DNA of 43,283 nt from Planctomycetota bacterium (lineage in GTDB: Bacteria; Planctomycetota; J058; JAJDCP01). The translations under genes were made by a program, and so were the position numbers. How positions within the stretch are numbered: the first letter of the stretch is position 1; every line of letters starts with the position of its first letter. The notes beneath the pieces were generated by a model. The model searched no databases and had not been told where the DNA came from. It worked only from the letters and a program-made list of their open reading frames with translations. Positions 35,519 through 43,283 of the stretch are shown here, piece by piece. The stretch spans positions 1-43,283 of the forward strand of contig JAJDCP010000035.1 of assembly GCA_029260765.1 (NCBI GenBank). The letters are read 5' to 3'.

Positions 35519-36808
35519 TTGTCAATGATCGGTGTTGCTCTCTGGCATTGACGAGCGCCTCGGTGGGTTCGGCGGTTCGTGGTCAGTATTGGAAGGCGAA
35601 AGGAAACGGGACTCCCTAGCCGGCCAGGATCTTTACCACGCCTCCCGGTCCAGCAGGGCGTCCCTCTTCACCACCCCCGCCCCGGGACCGCCCCCGGATT
35701 CCTGCCAAAACAAATGGACGCCAGCCGTCAAGGATCGGGCCGGAGATCAGGCAAAGCTGCACCCGGCCCCGCCGCGGGGTCGACCATCACGACCGAGCCG
35801 CCCTGCATCCCCACCGCTGACGTGGGCGCCTGGCCGGCGAGAACCTGGCCGGTCATCATGCCGGGCGTAGGGGGTCCAGTAGCGATCGAACCAGACGCGC
35901 TCGGCGAGGGTCGGGCCGCCGCCAGAACCCGCGTTCGGTCCTCGCCTCTGCCTCACGCCGGTGGGGAGCCTTGGGCTCCACCAGACGTTCCCTTCCGCGC
36001 TGACCGACTCTGTCGCCGGTCGTCTCAAGACGGGCCTTCGCGGACCCTCGCCGGCCGCTTCTCCTATCGCGCTTCGCACACCTGTTCCCTAAAGTCGGTG
36101 CAGGCATGCGGACTACAAGCGACTCAGTCAAGAAAGCTCGCACATCAGCATCGAGACGGGACCTCAAGTACGTCATTTCCAATTCGTCGTTGCCATCCTC
36201 GATCGGGTCGCGCGGAGGCCGGAAGGCGTAGCCCCCTGCGAGCCGCTGCCCGCCACGTTCTTGCCAGGCCTCCGTGGCTGCGAGCCGCTTCGCCCGCAGC
36301 GTCGCTGCGACGATCACGTCGAGGCTGAAGGAGGGACACGGGTCGTAGCGAGCGGCCCGCCGCCATGTTCGACAGTGTGCTCCAGGGATCCCGGCGCTGC
36401 CGCAGCGCCCGTGTAGACGGGGGGAGCACCTCCCGGAGCTGGGCGAGGTTCTGGCAGCCAGACCTGACCTGCTGTTGCTTTGAGCTCCGCGTCCAGCACG
36501 GCAAGGAGGTCGTCGGCAGCGCGGCGGTGGTCTCCGCCCTGCGCGGGCTTTGTTGGTGAGAACAACGTGACATCGCGCAAAACGGTGCTAGGCTATACCC
36601 GTTCCTCGAACCAGGTGTGATTCCAGAACCTCGAGCCTGTAGCCTTCTCTCGCTGAGGGGGTTCATCCGGTTCATCGCTGCCCGAACAGCGGGAGTGGTG
36701 AATCCCTCCCCTTTCGGATACAGACAAGGGCACGTTCTCAAGGGCACAAACAGAAGCTGGTGCATCGGCTGGTCGATGGGCGAGCCGCGAACACCTGGAG
36801 GAGGGAAC

Positions 36809-39800
36809 GTGGGAACACGGATCCTGGTCCTGTGGACGTGCCTGGCGGCTATGGCCAGTGGCACGAGCAACTTGACGATCAGTAAAGGTGCGAGTCTGCC
36901 CGATGGCAACGACCCTGCGGAACCAGGGGATCGGATCGTCTACACGATCACCATCACCAGCACGGGTAGCATGGACGCGACCAATGTCCAGCTGACCGAT
37001 TTCATCGACCCCAACACCACGCTCTTGATGGGCTCGCTCGACATCACGCCCGTCGCACGTGCCGACAGTTTCAGCGCCCTCGGCAACGTTTCCCTCAGCG
37101 TCGATGTGACGTCCGGCCTGCTCTCCAACGACGGAGATCCGGACGGCGGCAGCGTGACGGTGACGGCGGTGCAGGGCTCTGTGGCCAATGTGGGCACCGC
37201 GACGCCTACCGACAAGTCGGGGCTCGGCGGCGTTGCCGGCACTGTGACAGTGAACAGCGACGGCAGCGTCAGCTACCAGCCGCCCCCGGGCTTCGTGGGC
37301 ACCGACACCTTCAGCTACACCGTCAGCGACGACGAAGGAGACAGCGACAGTGGGACGGTCAGCATCAGCATCAGCGGCATGGTGTGGTTTCTCGACAACG
37401 GCTCGACGGCAGCCAGCAACGGCACGCTGCAGCTCCCTTTCGTCAGCATCGCCGACCTCAACAGCGCCCAGGGGGCGAGCCGTCCCAACGCGATCGCTGG
37501 CGACGCGATCTTCGTCGCTGCAGGCGCAGCGAGCTACACCAGCGGGCTCACGCTGCAGCACAGCCAGATCGTGGTCGGCGAGGGAGCCGGCGCGACGCTG
37601 GCGAGCATCGCAGGCCTCAGCGCTCCGATCTTCAGCGACCCCCTGCCGAGCACCGGCGGCAGTGCACCGCTGATCGTCGTCACAGGAAGCGGCACCAACG
37701 GCATCGACCTGGCGAGCGACAACACGGTGCGCGGGCTCAGCATCGGGAACACCGGGGGCACTGGCCTGAGCGGCACCGAGGTCGGCAACCTGTTCGTGCG
37801 AGAAGTCGGGATCAGTGGCAGCGGCGGGGGCGTCGACCTGCGTTCGAGTACGAACGCCGCCATCGACGTGCGCCTGGACGCCCTCAACGCCACCAGCAGC
37901 AGCGACGAGGGCCTCCTGCTCAGCGGGGTCAGTGGCGACTTCGCCATCGTCGCATCGAACAACACGATCACCGCGACCGGCATCGTGGCGGTCTCGATCA
38001 GCGGGGTAGCCGGAGTCAACCTGGGTATCACACTGCAGAGTGTGTCGGCCGACGGGGGCACGAACGGCATCCTGCTCAGCAACACCACCGGCAGTTTCAT
38101 GGTCGTGGGGGACGCGGGCAACACCCAGAACGCCTCGGGCGGGACAATTCAGAATTGTAGCGGCGACGGCGTCTCGCTCAGCAACTGCCAGGGCGTCGAG
38201 CTCAACCAGATGGTCTTCGAAGACACGGGCGGCCACGGCCTGTCGGGGGTCAACGTCAACGGCCTGGAGATCAATGACAGCATCTTCCAGCGCAACGGCG
38301 ACGCGGACGACGAAGATGCGCTGTCCTTTCGCACTGGAGGAAGTAGCATCAGCGGCCTGCTGACCCTCGACAACGTCGACGTTTTGGACTTCTTCGACAC
38401 CGGCCTGTACATCCTGCTCGATTCGGGCACGCTGGCTGTAGACGTGAAGAACGGATCCGACTTCACGGACAATGACGACAGCTTTGGCGCCGATGCGATC
38501 ACCATCGAGCTGGGTGGCTCGGCTAGCGCCAGCGTGTCGATCGATGGCAGCAGCTTCGATGCGGTCGAGGCTCACGCCGTGAGCTTCACGGGGGCGTCCG
38601 CGACCGGAAGCCAGGACATCGACATCCTCAACTGCGTCTCGAGGAATGGCGGGGGTCCGGACAACACCGCCTCCGCGGGTGGCTTCGACATCGTGACGGG
38701 CAACGAAGGATCCGTGACCTTCGACATCCGGGGCTGTGACCTGCGCGGCCTGACGGGGGATGGCATCCGCATCGGCGCGACCACCGGCAGTGGCCACATG
38801 CAGGGCCGCATCGGAGGGCCCCAGAGCAGCGACGGGAACATCATCATCAGCGACCCGAGCGCGACGCAAGGTGACGGGATCCGCGTGCAGAATGAGCAGC
38901 CAGCCGTGCCTGGGACGTCGGAAAAAGTCTGGACCCTTTTGGTACAGAACAACGCAATCGGTCGGGACGGCCTGGACACCGATGGCATCCGCGGACACGG
39001 CCTCCAGGTCCGCTGGGACCACCGTCGCGGGGACGTCGCCCTCACCGTGGAAGACAACCTCATCGCCTCGGTCGCCCTGGCAGGCATCCGCGCGTCCTTC
39101 GAATCCCCACCAGGCAGCGACAGGGTGGGAGTCGAGATGCGCATCGTGGACAACACGATCATCGAAGTCGACACCGGGATGGGGGGCGCGGGGGCCATCG
39201 ACCTGCGAACACATGAGAGCATCGGGTGTTTCCACCTCGAGGGCAACCACGGCGAGTCGGTCGTGATCGCCTCCCTTGGCCCGATCTTCCTCACCCAGGA
39301 AGCTCCCTTTCCCCTCGAAATCAGCCAGGGAAGCATCCCGGAGCTGTCCCAGTCGAACAACGGCGCAAACGTCTTCGAGACAGGCGTTGTCGGGTTCAAC
39401 GGAACCTGCACCGATCCGCGCCTGCCGAGCAACCCCCTCCTGGTCCCGCGCCCACTGGCCAGCCCGGCGGCCCGAAGCGTTCCCAGGTCGCTCGACACCC
39501 AGGTCCAGCAAGACCTGGTGGCTCCGCTTCCGTTCGTGCTAACCCAGCACAGCCTGGACCCGATCGTGTCTGCGGCTCGAGCCCGGTGGGAGGCCGCGGG
39601 GCTCGACGCTGAGCGCTTGTCGGTCCTCGAGGCCTTGGTCGTGGAGATCTCGGACCTGCCGGACTGGCACGTCGGGCGCGCGGCGCGAGACCGCATCGAG
39701 ATCGATGATGATGCCTTCGGCTGGGGTTGGTTCGTCGATCCCACGCCCCTGGCCGACAACGAGTTCACCCAGAGGCAGTCCGCCACGCAGCTGATGGCGC

Positions 39801-40624
39801 AGGCTTTGAGCCCAGCGCTGCACAGGATCGACCTGCTGACCGCGGTGATGCACGAGATGGGTCACGTGCTCGGCCTGGACGACCTGCGAGAGGCGCGCCC
39901 CCGGCAGCATCTGATGCGCAGCCGTCTGCAGCCGGGCGTCCGCCGGTTGCCGGACGCGGCGCTGGTCGAGAGCGCAACCGGGGAGCCCGTCGCCGGGCAC
40001 CAGGATGTCGACGTCAACCTCGGCACAATGAATCCTGGACAGTCGGTCATCATCGAGTTCACGGTCACTGTCAACAGGGGTCTGGGGACGGCGACTTCCG
40101 TCGACAACTCTGCGACCGTGACGGCGGACGGTGGTATCACTGAACTGGCACAGGTGAGCACACAGGTGGAGGAGACCGACGTGTTGACGTTCGAGGTGGG
40201 GGTCGTCGGCAGCGACCTGGTTTTCAACGACGTGAACGCAGACGACGACGTGTTCACCCTGCGTGCAGACTCCAGCGGCAGCCACTACGAGATCGAGACC
40301 CCGGCGGGCTTCATTATCGATTTCACAACGAGTATCAGCGGCGCCAGCGGGGGGGGCAGCAATCTGGTCAGCATCCCGTTCAGCGCGTTCAGCGGCGTGC
40401 TGATCTTCAACGCCGGCGACGGGGACGACCTGCTGACTCTCGACTTCTCCAACGGCGGCTTTCCGGCGACGATCGAGTTCCACGGCCAGGGCAACGGCGC
40501 CACCGGCGATGCGGTCGCGCTGGCTGGCGGCAGCGTCAGCAGCTTCAGCCAGGACAACAGCGGTGCTGGAGCTGGCACCATGCGCGTGGATGGAAGCACT
40601 CTGACCTACACGGGTCTCGAGTAG
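36809..40624 (+). CDS. Giant secreted DUF11/cadherin-like/beta-helix/matrixin-like protein
   Basis: 1271 residues from GTG 36809, chosen because GGAGGAGGG precedes it and a signal-like MGTRILVLWTCLAAMASG follows. Domains: DUF11-like half (~20-75), cadherin-like/Big domain (~80-190, GFVGTDTFSYTVSDDEGD), parallel beta-helix (~200-850, repeats like NGIDLASDNTVRGLSIGNTG). A matrixin-like zinc peptidase domain follows (~910-1050), with HEMGHVLGLDD at 1015-1025 (HExxHxxGxxD). Then a second DUF11-like section (~1065-1105, NLGTMNPGQSVIIEFTVTVN) and a terminal GDGDDLLTLDFSNG domain ending YTGLE. Domain order and the FGWGWFVDPTPLADNEF motif are typical of very large Planctomycetota surface proteins. 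The final domain matches the end of the fragment 30951-32652. It is probably exported and may process or bind surface material. Confidence 0.8.
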   Translation: MGTRILVLWTCLAAMASGTSNLTISKGASLPDGNDPAEPGDRIVYTITITSTGSMDATNVQLTDFIDPNTTLLMGSLDITPVARADSFSALGNVSLSVDVTSGLLSNDGDPDGGSVTVTAVQGSVANVGTATPTDKSGLGGVAGTVTVNSDGSVSYQPPPGFVGTDTFSYTVSDDEGDSDSGTVSISISGMVWFLDNGSTAASNGTLQLPFVSIADLNSAQGASRPNAIAGDAIFVAAGAASYTSGLTLQHSQIVVGEGAGATLASIAGLSAPIFSDPLPSTGGSAPLIVVTGSGTNGIDLASDNTVRGLSIGNTGGTGLSGTEVGNLFVREVGISGSGGGVDLRSSTNAAIDVRLDALNATSSSDEGLLLSGVSGDFAIVASNNTITATGIVAVSISGVAGVNLGITLQSVSADGGTNGILLSNTTGSFMVVGDAGNTQNASGGTIQNCSGDGVSLSNCQGVELNQMVFEDTGGHGLSGVNVNGLEINDSIFQRNGDADDEDALSFRTGGSSISGLLTLDNVDVLDFFDTGLYILLDSGTLAVDVKNGSDFTDNDDSFGADAITIELGGSASASVSIDGSSFDAVEAHAVSFTGASATGSQDIDILNCVSRNGGGPDNTASAGGFDIVTGNEGSVTFDIRGCDLRGLTGDGIRIGATTGSGHMQGRIGGPQSSDGNIIISDPSATQGDGIRVQNEQPAVPGTSEKVWTLLVQNNAIGRDGLDTDGIRGHGLQVRWDHRRGDVALTVEDNLIASVALAGIRASFESPPGSDRVGVEMRIVDNTIIEVDTGMGGAGAIDLRTHESIGCFHLEGNHGESVVIASLGPIFLTQEAPFPLEISQGSIPELSQSNNGANVFETGVVGFNGTCTDPRLPSNPLLVPRPLASPAARSVPRSLDTQVQQDLVAPLPFVLTQHSLDPIVSAARARWEAAGLDAERLSVLEALVVEISDLPDWHVGRAARDRIEIDDDAFGWGWFVDPTPLADNEFTQRQSATQLMAQALSPALHRIDLLTAVMHEMGHVLGLDDLREARPRQHLMRSRLQPGVRRLPDAALVESATGEPVAGHQDVDVNLGTMNPGQSVIIEFTVTVNRGLGTATSVDNSATVTADGGITELAQVSTQVEETDVLTFEVGVVGSDLVFNDVNADDDVFTLRADSSGSHYEIETPAGFIIDFTTSISGASGGGSNLVSIPFSAFSGVLIFNAGDGDDLLTLDFSNGGFPATIEFHGQGNGATGDAVALAGGSVSSFSQDNSGAGAGTMRVDGSTLTYTGLE

Positions 40625-41046
40625 CGAGTGGTGCAGGAATGTCCCGACTCGTACCACAGGTCCCGTTGCATGGGCCATTCGTCGGCATCGGTGCATTGGA
40701 ACCCGACGGGGCCCTTGCCCCGCGACCCGCCCTGGCGTGGATGGGCCGTTTCCTGGGGCTCGTTGGGTGGCTGTCACGGTCACGGAGGACGGATCACGAT
40801 CACGGATCACGGCCCAACGAGTTATAAGAATTTACTCAGCAATGACATACGACCGGCCACCGTCGACCGTGTGCCCCATCTTGATGTGACCAAAGTCCGA
40901 ATTTGACGCATTCTGTTATGGATGAGTCATTTGTGTCAGGCATGTCGGGCATTTCGTAGTAACGAAAACTAATCAATTTGCGCTGAAGATGCCCAGGATT
41001 TAGGCTCTTGAGGTAATTTCTGTAGTTACGGCAAGAGGGCTCCCAA
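40625..41046. other. Intergenic region upstream of the IS1634-like remnant
   Basis: No convincing gene. A 62-codon frame (40639-40827) has no ribosome binding site. ATCACGG units repeat at 40790-40815. The AT-rich part from 40830 onward probably contains the left end of the IS1634-like element, but I could not define inverted repeats. Confidence 0.3.
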
Positions 41047-41590
41047 ATGTTCATCCGTGTTTCCACAAAGCGACGAGGGGCGAATACGTACCGATACGCC
41101 CAACTTGTTGAGAGCTACCGGAGAGAGGATGGCAGACCAACCCATCGGATCTGCGGCAATCTCGGTGAGCTGCCCGAGCTGGCCATCGAGAACCTGAAGG
41201 TCGCGCTGCGTGCTGCACGCGGGGGAAAGGCTGTTGTCATTCCCAAGACATCTCCCTGCCTGGCAGAGCTGATGCAGATTCAGGCAAATCTCCGCTATCT
41301 CGACGTCGCGGTCGTTCTAGAACTGTGGCGAGCATGGGGCCTTGACGAAATACTCAGCGAGCTCCTCCCCTCAACGCCAAGCGCGGCACCGGCCGCCGAT
41401 GTCGTTGCCGTCATGACGCTCCAGCGCTGCCTGGACCCCGGATCGAAGCTCTACTGCCAGCGCTGGCTGCCCACAACTGCGTTGCCCGAGCTCCTCGACA
41501 TACCATCGGAGCTGTTCAACAACACCCGCATGCACCGCGTGCTCGATCAGCTTCACGCCGCGACACCCAGGCTGCAAGAGCGCTTGATCC
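41047..41590 (+). pseudogene. IS1634-like transposase, N-terminal part
   Basis: Starts MFIRVSTKRRGANTYRYAQL then VESYRREDGRPTHRICGNLG, the typical N-terminus of IS1634-type transposases. YCQRWLPTTALPELLDI and NNTRMHRVLDQLHAATPRLQ follow. After QERLIPG the similarity ends at the hairpin 41587-41611, and the catalytic DDE domain is missing. A C-terminal transposase half of the same general type lies at 4695-5297 on the other strand. Confidence 0.75.
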
Positions 41591-41611
41591 CTGGGAGAGG
41601 GTCCCAGGGAT
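41587..41611. repeat. Perfect hairpin of the ATCCCT motif at a gene break
   Basis: ATCCCTGGGA at 41587-41596 and TCCCAGGGAT at 41602-41611 are exact inverted copies around a 5-base loop. It lies at the end of the IS1634-like fragment. It is the clearest palindromic form of the junction motif. It could also act as a terminator-like stem, but no T-run follows. Confidence 0.65.
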
Positions 41612-41657
41612 TCGGTCGCTCAAGATGTTCTACCAAGCCTACGAGAAGGAGCTGCCC

Positions 41658-42449
41658 ATGTCCCCTGTCTTGCGAGTCGTTCTCCCCGTCCGCACCCCGT
41701 CGCCTGCGGTCAGGTCCGACGCGTTGGATGACCTCTTCGTCCGCCTCGATCGAGCGAGGAATTTCGTGGGGGAGGTGCTGACGTCAGCTCAGCTGGCGCG
41801 GGAGGTTGGGCTCGCGGCGGCGAGGGATCTGGAGATCACGCTCCCTCAGCGGTTCTACGTCAAGTCAGGTGACGTGACCTACCCCGTGTTCGAGCTCAAG
41901 GAGCTGCCGAAAGCGTCCCTCCTGCCCTTTCCGCTGTTCGGGCTCTCGTTCTCAACCGTGCTGATGGCGTATCGGACGTTCCTGGTCGAGCTGGTCGCTG
42001 AAGCCTTCCATTGCGACGAGAGCCTCGCGGAAGCCGGCGTCCCCGTGTTCGCGCCCGACCCCGAATACCAGCCTTCACTAGCGAAGAGGCGACGCGCGGT
42101 CAGAGATCGCATAGAGAACGCGACCTACGCTGAGGTCGTTGGGCTGTACGACGAGCTGCTCAAGGTCGAGATACACGCCCCTGGTGCGCCGGTCCCGCTC
42201 CGTGATGTGTGCTTCTGGCTCGCGATCCAGCAGACGATCCGCGGGGTTCAAGCGGAGACGGCCTACCGCTTCATCGACACGCAGCTCGATCGCCCCTTTC
42301 CCGCCCCGCTGCATCCAAACAGCCAACTCCTGCGGGCTGACTTTCCCTGGCTGTTTGGGGTCGTCGACACGATCATCGCTCAGTGCCTGTTCATCGATCA
42401 CACCGTGCGCACCCGCTGGAAAACCCGGGCGGACCCCTCTGCTGAGTAG
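41658..42449 (+). CDS. Hypothetical protein
   Basis: 263 residues from ATG 41658, preceded by AAGGAG at 7 bases; an upstream in-frame ATG at 41625 lies nearer the junction. The sequence is well-formed and alpha/beta (LFVRLDRARNFVGEVLTSAQ, RFYVKSGDVTYPVFELKELP, LRDVCFWLAIQQTIRGVQAE). No signal peptide, membrane helix or recognised motif. The gene appears complete with a stop at 42447-42449. It begins just after the ATCCCT hairpin, so it may be a whole captured gene. Confidence 0.6.
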   Translation: MSPVLRVVLPVRTPSPAVRSDALDDLFVRLDRARNFVGEVLTSAQLAREVGLAAARDLEITLPQRFYVKSGDVTYPVFELKELPKASLLPFPLFGLSFSTVLMAYRTFLVELVAEAFHCDESLAEAGVPVFAPDPEYQPSLAKRRRAVRDRIENATYAEVVGLYDELLKVEIHAPGAPVPLRDVCFWLAIQQTIRGVQAETAYRFIDTQLDRPFPAPLHPNSQLLRADFPWLFGVVDTIIAQCLFIDHTVRTRWKTRADPSAE

Positions 42450-42613
42450 CTGAGGCGGGGAAGACCCGCGTCGTCCGTTCCCGACCCTCGGTCCCCCGGC
42501 AGGAGTCCTGGTCGGGATCGGCATGTTCCTCTTCGCGACTTGCTTCGCGAGCCTCGAGATCAGGTTGAAGCACAGTCCCAGAGAGACTGAGTCGCGCGAC
42601 TTGCTACGGAGTC
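42450..42613. other. Non-coding debris left of the methyltransferase fragment
   Basis: No frame with protein-like content on either strand that I can support. Confidence 0.3.
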
Positions 42614-42620
42614 TATCCCT
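42614..42620 (-). repeat. AGGGATA junction heptamer
   Basis: Immediate left boundary of the methyltransferase fragment, whose frame starts at the heptamer itself (YPWQRREHPRL). Confidence 0.65.
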
Positions 42621-42745
42621 GGCAGCGCAGAGAGCATCCCCGCTTGCGAGTCCTCGTCGCGGATATCCGCGCCCTTCCGTATGCCGGCGAGAGCTTCGCC
42701 GTGGTCTCGAACTCGACCCTCGACCACTTCAAGTCACCCGATGAT
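42614..42745 (+). pseudogene. SAM-dependent methyltransferase internal fragment
   Basis: One frame reads RLRVLVADIRALPYAGESFA then [15 protein letters not shown], matching motifs II-IV of class I methyltransferases (xADIRxLPFxxxSFDxVVSNSTLDHFxSPxD). Only ~43 codons are present, beginning at the heptamer and ending before the leader of the next gene. Motif I (GxGxG) and the C-terminus are absent. Confidence 0.7.
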
Positions 42746-42768
42746 TCTCCGCGCCTAATTTCCGGCGT

Positions 42769-42793
42769 TTCCTCCCACTGTATAGGGGAGGAA
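42769..42793 (+). promoter_or_regulatory. Hairpin covering the ribosome binding site of the sigma gene
   Basis: TTCCTCCC (42769-42776) and GGGAGGAA (42786-42793) are exact complements around a 9-base loop. The right arm is the Shine-Dalgarno sequence of the ATG at 42799. In RNA the stem would hide the ribosome binding site, a classic way to restrain translation or respond to temperature or a bound factor (inference). Confidence 0.5.
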
Positions 42794-42798
42794 TACCC

Positions 42799-43135
42799 AT
42801 GAGCCGGAGTAGCATGACCGAAATGGACCTGGGCACCGAGCTCCAGCGCCTGCGGCCACGGGCCACGGCCTTCGCCTTTGCGCTGCTGCGCGATTTCCAT
42901 GCGGCAGAGGACGCCGTCCACAAGGCGATGCTCATCGCCCTGCAGAAGGCCTCTAGCCGTCGCGGCGAGCTCGGCAGCTGGTTTTTCGGAGTTCTGCGCA
43001 ACGTGCTGGGCAGCCAACAGCGTTCACAGCATGCCTGCCCGGTGCTGCACAACACAGACCTGGTCGAACGCCTGGCCAGCGCCTGCCGCGAGGCCCCCGT
43101 CGAGCCTTGGCCCGTACGCGCGCTGCGGCACTGCT
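42799..43135 (+). pseudogene. ECF sigma factor N-terminal part (fused in frame to S10)
   Basis: ATG 42799 with GGGGAGG upstream. [20 protein letters not shown] then [20 protein letters not shown] and [20 protein letters not shown] correspond to sigma region 2 of ECF factors (A-x-LLRD-x-H-x-AEDAVx...; the W-x-F-G-V-x-RN helix). Region 4 is missing: at codon ~113 the frame passes without interruption through the heptamer 43136-43142 into ribosomal protein S10 sequence. It is called a pseudogene because promoter recognition by region 4 is lost. Confidence 0.7.
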
Positions 43136-43142
43136 TATCCCT
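43136..43142 (-). repeat. AGGGATA junction heptamer
   Basis: In-frame junction between ECF sigma region 2 and ribosomal protein S10. Confidence 0.7.
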
Positions 43143-43283
43143 GAAAATCGTCACGGCCGCTCGCAAGACGAACGCGGTGGTCAAGGGCCCGATTCCGCTC
43201 CCGACCTCGATCGAGCGGTACACGGTTCTGCGAGGACCCTTTGTCGACAAGAAGTCGCGGGAACAGTTCGAGATCCGCACCCA
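43143..43283 (+). pseudogene. rpsJ: Ribosomal protein S10 fragment (continues past the window)
   Basis: The frame reads [20 protein letters not shown] then [20 protein letters not shown] and QFEIRT, unmistakably S10 from its first helix onward (KIVxxAxxTxAxVxGPIPLPT...[18 protein letters not shown]). The first ~20 residues are replaced by the sigma fragment. The fragment is open at the window edge, so its 3' end is unknown. If this is not the chromosomal rpsJ, it is a captured duplicate. Confidence 0.88.

Larger units (their letters stand above)
35069..36600. other. Gene debris with heptamers, no intact gene
   Basis: About 1.5 kb with only frames lacking starts, domains or consistent codon use. 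The minus strand between 35650 and 36580 has protein-like patches in changing frames (for example DVTLFSPTKPAQGG near 36575, ADDLLAVLDAELKATAGQVW near 36500, and AERVWFDRYWTPYA near 35900). These suggest one or more decayed genes with many frameshifts. ATCCCT-type sites lie at 35333, 35461, 35467 and, inverted, 35512. A weak promoter-like GTGACA...TATACC lies at 36568-36600. Confidence 0.4.

Noticed and set aside
36568..36600. Promoter upstream of the giant protein (GTGACA and TATACC)
   Set aside because: Spacing of the two boxes is about 21 bases, too long for a standard sigma-70 promoter; mentioned only as weak.
36593..39511. A 972-codon open frame on the minus strand antisense to the giant surface protein
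   Set aside because: Its composition (Asp/Val/Arg/Ala monotony) is the expected shadow of the GC-rich repetitive plus-strand gene, which has a signal peptide, ribosome binding site and recognisable domains.
389..43142. Integron attC sites as explanation of the joints
   Set aside because: Integron core sites end in GTTRRRY with imperfect inverted repeats of tens of bases; TATCCCT does not fit and no such paired structure or integrase gene is visible.
389..43142. Heptamer as a chi-like or DNA-uptake sequence
   Set aside because: Such sequences are scattered within genes, whereas here the copies coincide with points where protein families break. A genome-wide count would be needed to settle it.
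1..43283. CRISPR arrays, tRNA and rRNA genes
   Set aside because: I saw no regularly spaced repeats of the right size and no sequence recognisable as tRNA or rRNA. A covariance-model scan was not possible.

Overview
The window is GC-rich bacterial DNA that looks like an accessory, strongly rearranged region of a Planctomycetota-type genome. This is inferred from four things: an ECF sigma factor directly coupled to a Ser/Thr kinase, several more Hanks-type kinase pieces, giant DUF11/cadherin-like/beta-helix/matrixin secreted proteins, and an intergenic GCAAAG-type repeat often seen in such genomes. No taxonomic marker here is complete, so the phylum call is an inference.

Layout. 1-1640: an IS91-type transposase tail, then a fragment (minus strand) of a striking protein built from glycine-zipper hairpins and short cationic amphipathic helices. 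1641-4681: an RHS/YD-repeat tip with a metzincin-like toxin end and a membrane-anchored putative immunity protein. 4695-5300: a DDE transposase C-terminus. 5325-8212: a small divergent peptide gene and an overlapping ECF sigma factor/Ser-Thr kinase pair. 8268-13300: a chain of truncated genes (kinase, CTP synthase C-terminus, FG-GAP fragment, FHA/propeller-like ORF, B12-dependent ribonucleotide reductase fragment, tandem-repeat-domain fragment, phospholipase-D-like fragment). 13300-15897: a second RHS tip with a different C-terminus and a lipoprotein. 16042-18700: broken IS66 and ISKra4-type elements and a YHS-type protein. 18807-25811: more ordinary genes (thioredoxin/TPR protein, solute-binding/OmpA-like protein, hypotheticals, lipoprotein) with another truncated kinase. 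26019-28083: a zinc-ribbon protein and a decayed IS91-type transposase. 28333-30578: orphan AT-richer genes including a SUKH immunity-like protein. 30944-34550: a beta-solenoid fragment and a lipoprotein gene followed by a truncated paralogue carrying a MITE. 34550-36800: gene debris. 36809-40624: a 1271-residue secreted multidomain protein. 41047-43283: an IS1634-like fragment, a hypothetical gene, a methyltransferase fragment, and an ECF sigma N-terminus fused in frame to a ribosomal protein S10 fragment.

The most unusual signal is the heptamer AGGGATA (TATCCCT on the plus strand). I count 17 exact copies. Most recognisable gene fragments break at or within a few bases of one: kinase/pyrG, both ends of the nrdJ piece, PLD/RHS, IS66 end, ISKra4/YHS, kinase end at its glycine loop, methyltransferase start and sigma/S10. 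Fourteen copies share one orientation, and several fragments lie between two directly repeated copies. Looser (N)ATCCCT copies mark further breaks. The region therefore looks like a mosaic of captured gene pieces joined at a short, fixed sequence. An unknown recombination or fragment-capture mechanism, or an assembly/library artefact that must be excluded, would explain it.

Functionally, the intact genes group into toxin-tip/immunity pairs, sigma/kinase signalling, secreted surface proteins and transposon genes. The housekeeping genes are present only as fragments.
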